Source: Bacillota bacterium (GTDB lineage Bacteria; Bacillota; Clostridia; Lachnospirales; Lachnospiraceae). From it: a DNA stretch of 8,173 nucleotides. Positions within the stretch are counted from its first letter, which is position 1, and each line of letters starts with the position of its first letter. Location of the stretch: assembly GCA_023419655.1 (NCBI GenBank), contig JAEZXP010000104.1:1-8173 (forward strand), in the 5' to 3' direction. A program made the translations under genes and the position numbers. The notes below the pieces were generated by a model that was given only the letters and a program-made list of their open reading frames with translations, was not told where the DNA came from and did no database searches. Below are positions 1 through 4,542 of this stretch, in pieces.

Positions 1-714
1 ATTATGCAGCACAAAGTTCATACGAGCAAGGCCAGCCGTTTCTCTTGTAATTTCTTGTCCGTAGATTGCTACATTGGGTGTGCCATCCGTTTTTTTCGGC
101 GCAGCGTCCGCAGCACGAATTAGCAGCGAGCCCGATCCGCACGCAGGATCGTAAAGAGTCTTATCCGTTCCTGTTGCCTGATCAATCCCTATAATCTGTG
201 CTATAATGCGGGAAACTTCGGCGGGAGTATAAAATTGCCCTTTGCTCTTGCCCGAATCTTTGGCAAAGTTTTGCATTAAATATTCATAGGCGTCTCCTAG
301 GATATCATCTCCACCTGCACGGTTATATGTAAAATCAAGCTCCGGCTTTTGAAAAATCTCTATCAGGCCGGAGAGCTTGTCCACAGCCTCTTTATCGGTG
401 CCGAGCTCCTCGCTGTTGAAGTCGGCAATATCTATAATTCCTTTTAATTCGTTTGCTTCTGCGAGCGCACCAATAGCAACATTGTTGCCTTCACCAATAT
501 TTTTTGTGCCCTTGAGCTTAATTATATCGTCAAAGCTGCCCCCCTGCGGAACTTCGATGTCCCACATATCGTTGCTCTTAAAACGATCAGAGACATATTT
601 AACGAATAACAATGTCAGGATATAGTCTTTATAACGCGCAGGTTCGACGCCTCCGCGCAGTTTATCACATGCAGCCCATATTTGGCTGTAAATCTCACTT
701 TTCTTGATCGCCAT
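1..714 (-). CDS. hsdM: Type I restriction-modification DNA methyltransferase subunit M, N-terminal part
   Basis: This is the modification subunit of a type I restriction-modification system. With HsdS it forms the adenine methyltransferase that protects host DNA, and with HsdR the restriction enzyme. Only the first 238 codons are present; the frame is open to the left edge. It starts MAIKKSEIYSQIWAACDKLR and has an HsdM-type helical N-terminal domain (roughly residues 1-130). The linker GQFYTPAEVSRII follows, then the S-adenosylmethionine-binding motif I, DPACGSG, at residues 189-195 (bases 130-150). The catalytic NPPY/F motif would lie outside the window. The ATG at 714 is 5 bp after the stop of the XRE gene, and the likely ribosome site (AAGGAGAG, 726-733) lies inside that gene's end with a longish 11-base gap, so the two are probably co-transcribed and translationally coupled. 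Family assignment is firm. Whether hsdS and hsdR follow cannot be seen. Confidence 0.93.
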   Translation of the reverse strand, partial: MAIKKSEIYSQIWAACDKLRGGVEPARYKDYILTLLFVKYVSDRFKSNDMWDIEVPQGGSFDDIIKLKGTKNIGEGNNVAIGALAEANELKGIIDIADFNSEELGTDKEAVDKLSGLIEIFQKPELDFTYNRAGGDDILGDAYEYLMQNFAKDSGKSKGQFYTPAEVSRIIAQIIGIDQATGTDKTLYDPACGSGSLLIRAADAAPKKTDGTPNVAIYGQEITRETAGLARMNFVLHN

Positions 715-719
715 AACCG

Positions 720-941
720 TTATTTCTCTCCTTGGCCTTTTTTCTGGAGCATGGTTTCCGCTTTAATTCCATGCTGCTCACAAAAGGCAAAGAATACCGA
801 CTTTGCCATCTTGTTCGGGTGAGTTTTACCGTTTTCCCACCGATTGATCGTTGCAAAACTGATTTTTAAGGCATGCGCCATTTCTTCTTGGCTCATGCCT
901 AATGTTTCTCGCGTATATTTCACTATTGTTGGAAAATCCAT
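720..941 (-). CDS. Small XRE-family helix-turn-helix regulator upstream of hsdM
   Basis: This is a 73-residue DNA-binding protein consisting almost entirely of one Cro/C1-type helix-turn-helix. The motif covers about residues 17-38: SQEEMAHALKISFATINRWE, with the conserved Q18, A22, I32, W35, E36, N37 and G38. An ATG at 959 would add six residues (MHEVRP). I prefer the ATG at 941 for two reasons: GAGGTGAGG (945-953) sits just before it, and the predicted transcription start (about 955) lies downstream of the 959 codon. The protein directly precedes hsdM, and the dyad across its own promoter suggests autoregulation, like the controller proteins of other restriction-modification systems. It resembles XRE proteins found next to type I systems in Firmicutes. 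DNA binding is well supported by the motif; control of hsdM is inferred from context. Confidence 0.87.
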   Translation of the reverse strand: MDFPTIVKYTRETLGMSQEEMAHALKISFATINRWENGKTHPNKMAKSVFFAFCEQHGIKAETMLQKKGQGEK

Positions 942-944
942 CGG

Positions 945-953
945 CCTCACCTC
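945..953 (-). promoter_or_regulatory. Ribosome binding site deciding the XRE gene start
   Basis: On the minus strand this reads GAGGTGAGG, three bases before the ATG at 941; the GAGG core is eight bases from the start. No equally good site precedes the upstream in-frame ATG at 959, so the shorter 73-residue product is favoured. Confidence 0.7.
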
Positions 954-955
954 AT

Positions 956-975
956 GCATGTATTATAGCACATGC
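956..975. promoter_or_regulatory. Candidate operator: perfect 6-bp inverted repeat around the -10 box
   Basis: GCATGT (956-961) and ACATGC (970-975) are perfect inverted repeats separated by 8 bases. The TATAAT box (962-967) lies wholly inside the spacer. A dimer of the small XRE protein bound here would block RNA polymerase directly. The dyad is seen in the sequence; its use as the regulator's operator is inferred from its position and from the known habit of XRE regulators to repress themselves. Confidence 0.5.
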
Positions 976-990
976 CATAGCAGTTGTCTT
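962..990 (-). promoter_or_regulatory. Predicted sigma-A promoter of the XRE-hsdM operon (extended -10)
   Basis: On the minus strand the -10 box is TATAAT (962-967), preceded by TGC, which makes an extended -10 (TGCTATAAT). The -35 candidate is AAGACA (985-990), at the ideal 17-base spacing. Transcription would start near 955, giving a leader of about 14 bases to the ATG at 941. The consensus -10 and the extension make this a strong prediction. Confidence 0.72.
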
Positions 991-1034
991 CGTTTTTTGA
1001 TATTTTAATCGCTATTTTGCCACATTTATCACCA

Positions 1035-1277
1035 TTAATCCCTTTTGCCTTGCATATCCACAGTCTGATCGGTACCGCTCATCGTACGCAGTAACGCACA
1101 CATGCAATAAGCCAATTGATCCACCATATAACGATTTCGCTTTTTCATACACCCATTAGCGTATTCCTCTGAAACGTAGATGACCTCATCGGCTTCGGCA
1201 ATGATGTTGTGGTATAACCGTTTTTGCTCATCAGTCCAAAACTCATCTTGATTTTTGCAGGGGAGTGAAAAAATCAA
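1035..1277 (-). pseudogene. 5'-truncated DUF1273/YpsA-like SLOG-family remnant
   Basis: The 80-codon frame matches, from memory, the C-terminal part of DUF1273/YpsA-type SLOG proteins, a Rossmann-like family common on Firmicutes chromosomes and mobile elements whose biochemical role is unsettled. Recognisable parts are LPCKNQDEFW, ADEVIYVSEEY and GCMKKRNRYMVDQ. A full-length member should have roughly another 100 residues before LPCKNQ, including the glycine-rich nucleotide-binding part. Here the frame opens only at a TTG at 1277 with no ribosome site. A few codons upstream it meets a stop inside the guaA terminator hairpin (1283-1321). The tail (SGTDQTVDMQGKRD) also looks eroded compared with the usual GGT..T ending. 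I read it as a non-expressed fragment left by a deletion or by element excision. A short expressed protein is possible but unlikely. Confidence 0.65.
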
Positions 1278-1282
1278 GATAA

Positions 1283-1321
1283 AACGCCGAAAACCCAGTA
1301 TTCATGCGGGTTTTCGGCGTT
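1283..1321 (-). terminator. Rho-independent terminator of guaA
   Basis: A perfect 14-bp stem pairs AACGCCGAAAACCC (1283-1296) with GGGTTTTCGGCGTT (1308-1321) around an 11-base loop. On the minus strand it begins 7 bases after the guaA stop codon and is followed by TTTTATC and then a T6 run. This is a strong intrinsic terminator. The same hairpin could also act on plus-strand transcripts, since TGTTTTGTTT follows on that side. Confidence 0.92.
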
Positions 1322-1328
1322 GTTTTGT

Positions 1329-2591
1329 TTATTCCCACTCGATTGTTGCCGGCGGCTTCCCGGTAATATCATAGCAAACCCGGTTCACATGGTCTACCTC
1401 ACTGACGATGCGCTTTGAGATGTGTCCCAGGACATCCCAGGGAATCTCCACGTATTCGGCTGTCATAAAGTCAGTGGTGGTTACGGCACGAAGGGCAACG
1501 GTATAATCGTAGGTTCTTTCATCGTTCTTGACACCTACACTTCTTAGGTTGGTCAGAACGGCAAAGTATTGACTTATTTTTCTGTCAAGACCGGCTTTGG
1601 CTATTTCTTCCCGGTAGATATAATCGGCTTCCTGCACAATCTTAACCTTGTCGGGAGTAATATCGCCGATGATTCGAACGGCAAGTCCCGGACCGGGGAA
1701 GGGCTGACGGTATACGAGATTTTCGGGAATACCAAGTTCCAGACCGGCTTTTCTAACCTCGTCCTTGAATAAATCCCTTAAGGGCTCGATGATTTCTTTA
1801 AAGTCAACATAATCAGGCAGACCTCCTACATTATGATGACTTTTTATAACGGCGGATTTACCAACACCGCTTTCTAAGATATCCGGATAGATGGTTCCCT
1901 GAACCAGAAAATCTACACGTCCTATTTTCTTAGCCTCTTCTTCAAATACCCGGATAAATTCCTCGCCTATAATCTTTCTTTTTTGTTCAGGCTCTGTTAC
2001 ACCTGCCAGCTTTTGATAGAAGCGTTCCTGAGCATTTACCCGGATTAAATTCACATCAAATTGCTTTGTAAAGACTTCTTCTACTTCGTCTGCTTCGTTC
2101 TTTCTAAGAAGTCCATGGTCGACAAATATGCAGGTCAGCTGCTTTCCGACAGCCTTGCTTATCATTACCGCCGATACGGATGAGTCAACGCCTCCTGATA
2201 AAGCGCAGAGAACCTTTTGGTCTTTAATCTTTTCCTGCAGCTGCTTAATTGATGTCTCCACGAAGGAGGCCATATTCCAGCTTCCACTGCATCCGCATGT
2301 TCTGTATAGGAAATTTTTCAGTTCATCCATCAGCTTGTCGCCATAATTCATCGTAAGGATGGGAACGCCAATGGTATTTATTTTGGGATCACAGGCTGGA
2401 GCATCCGACTCGTTTTTGCTTTCATTTCCTTTGGCAAATATAATTCCTTTTGGAGCCATACCCTTAATCTTTTCAAAATCGGTATGATAGGGTAATACCT
2501 CACAATATACATTATATTCTCTAATCCGTCTGGCAACCAACTGACCGTAATGTCCGCCGAAGTCCAGAATAATAATTAACTCTTTTTCCAA
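1329..2591 (-). CDS. guaA: GMP synthase with collapsed glutamine amidotransferase domain
   Basis: The enzyme amidates XMP to GMP using ATP, the last step of guanine nucleotide synthesis in the cytosol. The start is a TTG behind AGGAGG; the frame runs 15 codons further upstream, but that part only translates the leader. The product is 420 residues against about 510-525 for normal GuaA. The ATP-pyrophosphatase domain looks complete: P-loop SGGVDSS (132-138), FVDHGLLRKNEADEV, QGTIYPDILESG, IKSHHNVGGLPD and RQPFPGPGLA. So does the dimerisation domain, ending NRVCYDITGKPPATIEWE. The N-terminal glutaminase domain is not intact. It begins normally (LDFGGHYGQLVARRIRE), but the usual GICYG nucleophile motif reads TMNYG, with Asn82 for Cys. 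The sequence then jumps to NFLYRTCGCSGSW, losing about 90 residues with the catalytic His and Glu. It should therefore depend on free ammonia or a separate amidotransferase. The deletion is in frame and the rest is conserved, which argues against simple decay. Confidence 0.93.
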   Translation of the reverse strand: MEKELIIILDFGGHYGQLVARRIREYNVYCEVLPYHTDFEKIKGMAPKGIIFAKGNESKNESDAPACDPKINTIGVPILTMNYGDKLMDELKNFLYRTCGCSGSWNMASFVETSIKQLQEKIKDQKVLCALSGGVDSSVSAVMISKAVGKQLTCIFVDHGLLRKNEADEVEEVFTKQFDVNLIRVNAQERFYQKLAGVTEPEQKRKIIGEEFIRVFEEEAKKIGRVDFLVQGTIYPDILESGVGKSAVIKSHHNVGGLPDYVDFKEIIEPLRDLFKDEVRKAGLELGIPENLVYRQPFPGPGLAVRIIGDITPDKVKIVQEADYIYREEIAKAGLDRKISQYFAVLTNLRSVGVKNDERTYDYTVALRAVTTTDFMTAEYVEIPWDVLGHISKRIVSEVDHVNRVCYDITGKPPATIEWE

Positions 2592-2598
2592 TTTTAAA

Positions 2599-2604
2599 CC
2601 TCCT
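2599..2604 (-). promoter_or_regulatory. Ribosome binding site of guaA (selects the TTG start)
   Basis: On the minus strand AGGAGG stands 7 bases before the TTG at 2591. It is a perfect Shine-Dalgarno and rules out the in-frame ATG at 2636, whose extra codons would translate the site itself. Just upstream (2606-2617) is a short near-palindrome with arms ACTTA/TAAGT, too weak to call an operator. Confidence 0.85.
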
Positions 2605-2655
2605 AACTTAGTTAAGTATCGTTTACAATGATTCATGCCTAAAAAAGTATGATTA

Positions 2656-2684
2656 ATAATACATCATTTTATTATAAACCGCAA
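2656..2684 (-). promoter_or_regulatory. Predicted sigma-A promoter of guaA
   Basis: On the minus strand the -35 box is TTGCGG (2679-2684) and the -10 box is TATTAT (2656-2661), with a 17-base spacer. Transcription would start near 2649, leaving a leader of about 58 bases. That is too short for a purine riboswitch and shows no such fold. The left target duplication of the insertion sequence begins 4 bases beyond the -35 box. Confidence 0.6.
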
Positions 2685-2688
2685 GTCT

Positions 2689-2714
2689 AATGAGTTTTGT
2701 GCAAATATTATTTT
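2689..2714. repeat. Left copy of the target site duplication of the insertion sequence
   Basis: These 26 bases recur exactly at 3782-3807. Identity continues three more bases (TGT, 2715-2717 against 3808-3810), but those are better assigned to the end of the element on the left side. Bases before the repeat differ between the two copies (t at 2688, a at 3781). A 26-29 bp duplication is far longer than the 2-10 bp of most insertion sequences. Confidence 0.88.
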
Positions 2715-2740
2715 TGTAGGATTACAATACATGTGTTACA
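2715..2740 (+). repeat. Left terminal inverted repeat
   Basis: This 26-base end matches the reverse complement of 3756-3781 at 20 of 26 positions. The matching blocks are the outer TGTAGG and the inner GTTACA with its neighbours. The start TGT agrees with the TGT...ACA ends common in IS481-like elements. Confidence 0.82.
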
Positions 2741-2828
2741 AAACTAAATAAAAAATACGGAAATGCTCTTTTGTGTTATATTTAAGTCACCACAACCAAA
2801 ATCAACCCAAGAAAGGAAGCATTTCCGT

Positions 2829-3771
2829 ATGGCAAGTATAACACAAAGTATGAGGTTTAGGGAAGCTGTAATAAAATATTCAAATAAGTATGGCGTAACA
2901 CAAGCTGCCATTCGTTATAAGACTAATCGTCAGTATATTTATCGTTGGAAGAAAAGGTATGACACAACATTAGAGTCTCTACGCGATAAATCCCGCAGGC
3001 CTCATTTTCATCCTAATCAACACACAGATGAAGAAATAAAGCTTATTAACAACATACGTAGACGAAACCCTGATGCCGGTCTTGTTATCTTTTGGGTTAA
3101 GCTCAGGCAACGTGGTTATAAGAGAACTATTCCGGGTCTCTATCGTTTCCTTAAGAAAAGAACGTTAATGGCTGTTAAACCCAGAAACCCTAAATACATA
3201 CCTAAACCTTATGAACAGATGTCTTATCCGGGGCAAAGAGTCCAAATTGATGTTAGTGCCTACTGCATGCCTGGTAAATGAAGCTAGGGGACAGAAGTTT
3301 TATCAATACACTGCTCTAGACGAATACTCCCGCTGGCGTTACGTAGAAGCTTTTGAGGAGCATAGTTCTTATACCTCAACCCAATTCTTAGAACACCTTG
3401 TAAAAGTGTTTCCAATGCCTATTGAATGTGTGCAAACAGATAACGGTATGGAGTTCACAAAACGCCTTGCTTCAGGAAATAAAGCTAAAACTCCAACAAT
3501 GTTTGAAGTACGCCTTAATGAGTTAGGCATCCGTCATAAGCTAATACGTCCGTACACACCTAGACATAATGGTAAGGTTGAACGAAGTCATAGAAAGGAT
3601 AATGAACGATTCTATGCCACCCACACATTCTATTCATTTCAGGATTTAAAAAACCAACTTAATATATATAACAAAAGAGACTATAACCGTTTCCCGATGA
3701 GACCTCTGGGATGGAAATCCCCTCGGACTGTTTTGTCTGATTTTATTAAATACGGTGTAACATATGTTTGA
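2829..3771 (+). pseudogene. Transposase of the insertion sequence, frameshifted
   Basis: The intact ancestor would be a DDE transposase of about 314 residues. The first frame starts at the ATG at 2829 behind AAAGGAAG and runs to a stop ending at 3281 (150 residues). It contains a helix-turn-helix (about residues 22-45, VTQAAIRYKTNRQYIYRWKK) and the first catalytic aspartate, Asp141 in VQIDV (codon 3249-3251). Past that point it reads nonsense. The correct protein continues in the +1 frame from about 3256 (VPTACLVNEARGQKFYQYTA). That frame carries the second aspartate in VQTDNG (3439-3441) and the glutamate in GKVERSH (3580-3582), 46 residues apart. The break lies at about 3252-3256 and fits loss of two bases from an ancestral D-V-K-V-P. 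Each frame lacks part of the triad, so neither is active alone. No slippery sequence is evident, so programmed frameshifting is unlikely. Confidence 0.87.
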
Positions 3772-3781
3772 CAAACCTACA
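3756..3781 (-). repeat. Right terminal inverted repeat
   Basis: This is the partner of the left end at 2715-2740, matching at 20 of 26 positions when reverse-complemented. It ends CCTACA, immediately followed by the right target copy. The transposase stop codon lies inside this repeat. Confidence 0.82.
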
Positions 3782-3807
3782 AATGAGTTTTGTGCAAATA
3801 TTATTTT
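3782..3807. repeat. Right copy of the target site duplication
   Basis: Exact copy of 2689-2714. Removing one copy and the element rejoins guaA upstream DNA to the leader region of the HPt-like gene, which gives the pre-insertion sequence. Confidence 0.88.
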
Positions 3808-3880
3808 TGTTAATTTTATTTATAAGAGTTTTTCAGAGTGAAGAAAATGCCGTTTGTAGGAAAATATGCTTATTTAGAAA

Positions 3881-3909
3881 TTGATGTATTTACAAATATA
3901 CTATATAGT
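3881..3909 (+). promoter_or_regulatory. Predicted sigma-A promoter of the HPt-like gene
   Basis: The -35 box TTGATG (3881-3886) and -10 box TATAGT (3904-3909) are 17 bases apart. Transcription would start near 3916, giving a leader of about 65 bases. The rest of the AT-rich gap 3811-3980 holds no gene or clear RNA structure that I can see. Confidence 0.6.
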
Positions 3910-3980
3910 GGTATTATTATGCTATATTATTACAATATATGGTGTTTGGCTTGCTGCTTTATGAAAGATAGAGGTCAATT

Positions 3981-4472
3981 ATGAATGAACGTATGATAAA
4001 GACATTGTTTGAGTCGGTGCCGGAGATTGATTTTGATACAGGATACCGTTATTACCTTGGTAATATAGATAATTATTCGAAGGCGTTATTATCCACGCTC
4101 AAGAGTATAAAGGCCAAGCTGCCTATTCTTAAAGCCATGGCAGAGACGAATGAATATGAAGGTTTAAGAATGATAACACAGACCCTTAGAAGGATGACGA
4201 CAACGATAGGAGGAGATTCTATCGCTGAGAACTCCTATCAGCTGGAGGCGGCATTTTTGAATCAGGATGATAATTTTGAAGATAAGCTTTTGGAGTATTT
4301 GTTTACGCTGGAAGATTTGGCATTTCGCATGGAGGGACTGGTTAAGAAGCTTGGCGTATCCTATATAAAAGGAAGCATGGATAAGAAAGATTCTTATTTT
4401 AATTATGATTTTACCAGAACAAGAGAGAGTATCCGGCTATCCGCTGATTTTATAGAAAAGAAAATAATCTAA
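3981..4472 (+). CDS. HPt-like four-helix protein lacking the phospho-histidine
   Basis: The 163-residue soluble protein resembles histidine-containing phosphotransfer (HPt) domains, which relay phosphate between response regulators in multistep two-component systems. The pattern I recall for this family begins with an I-D-x-x-x-G stretch (IDFDTGYRYYLGN, residues 16-28). It continues with two amphipathic helices (YSKALLSTLKSIKAKLPILK) and the signature helix around residues 59-78, EYEGLRMITQTLRRMTTTIG. In active members this helix reads roughly VHALKSTSKTIGA; here the histidine position is Gln67 (codon CAG, 4179-4181) and the following lysine is arginine. The protein should not accept phosphate and may act as a docking or inhibitory partner, or be relaxed in selection. 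A C-terminal extension (about 135-163) is charged and unrecognised. AGAGG precedes the ATG by about six bases. No kinase or receiver gene is adjacent. Fold assignment is by pattern only and moderately sure. Confidence 0.7.
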   Translation: MNERMIKTLFESVPEIDFDTGYRYYLGNIDNYSKALLSTLKSIKAKLPILKAMAETNEYEGLRMITQTLRRMTTTIGGDSIAENSYQLEAAFLNQDDNFEDKLLEYLFTLEDLAFRMEGLVKKLGVSYIKGSMDKKDSYFNYDFTRTRESIRLSADFIEKKII

Positions 4473-4498
4473 TATTTGCTTTTTATTACCCCTAAAAG

Positions 4499-4536
4499 CA
4501 AGCCCTATCTTTTCAACTGACAAAAGATAGGGCTTG
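4499..4536. terminator. Bidirectional terminator between the HPt-like gene and parC
   Basis: A perfect 15-bp stem pairs CAAGCCCTATCTTTT (4499-4513) with AAAAGATAGGGCTTG (4522-4536) around an 8-base loop. It lies between two convergent genes, 26 bases after one stop and 6 bases after the other. On the minus strand CTTTT follows the stem, so it should stop parC transcripts. The T-tract on the plus strand is weaker. Confidence 0.88.
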
Positions 4537-4542
4537 TCTAAT

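Larger units (their letters stand above)
2715..3781 (+). mobile_element. Insertion sequence, IS481-like/long-duplication DDE type, about 1067 bp
   Basis: The element is bounded by imperfect terminal inverted repeats (TGTAGG at the left, CCTACA at the right) and by a 26-bp target duplication. It carries one transposase gene, broken into two frames (2829-3281 and onward to 3771). The transposase has an N-terminal helix-turn-helix and an rve-type DDE catalytic core, as in the IS481 group. The long duplication is more reminiscent of the IS1202 family, which is known for targets of roughly 24-29 bp, although IS1202 transposases are longer than this one. I leave the family open. The intact duplication and well-matched ends point to a fairly recent insertion. 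The element sits between the guaA promoter and the HPt-like gene and is transcribed away from guaA. Confidence 0.88.

Noticed and set aside
377..625. 82-codon plus-strand open frame
   Set aside because: It is antisense to hsdM, with no ribosome site and a low-complexity serine- and proline-rich product.
831..856. Similarity between this stretch and the guaA 3' end (1329-1350), considered as an attachment-site repeat
   Set aside because: The match is patchy and falls inside the conserved INRWENGK codons of the XRE protein. It is explained by chance similarity to the guaA ATIEWE ending, not by a duplicated att site.
2592..2636. In-frame ATG at 2636 as the guaA start
   Set aside because: The 15 extra codons would translate the AGGAGG ribosome site and leader. 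The TTG at 2591 is perfectly placed behind that site, and the GuaA family begins near there.
2605..2655. Possible guanine riboswitch or purine-regulated leader before guaA
   Set aside because: The predicted leader is only about 58 bases and shows no three-way junction or conserved loop pairing. No attenuator hairpin is visible.
3853..3860. TTTGTAGG resembling the left end of the insertion sequence, considered as a second IS end
   Set aside because: The match is limited to eight bases and the following sequence does not resemble the terminal repeat.
3901..3908. Palindrome CTATATAG overlapping the -10 box of the HPt-like gene
   Set aside because: It is only 8 bp in a very AT-rich region, where such palindromes are expected by chance.
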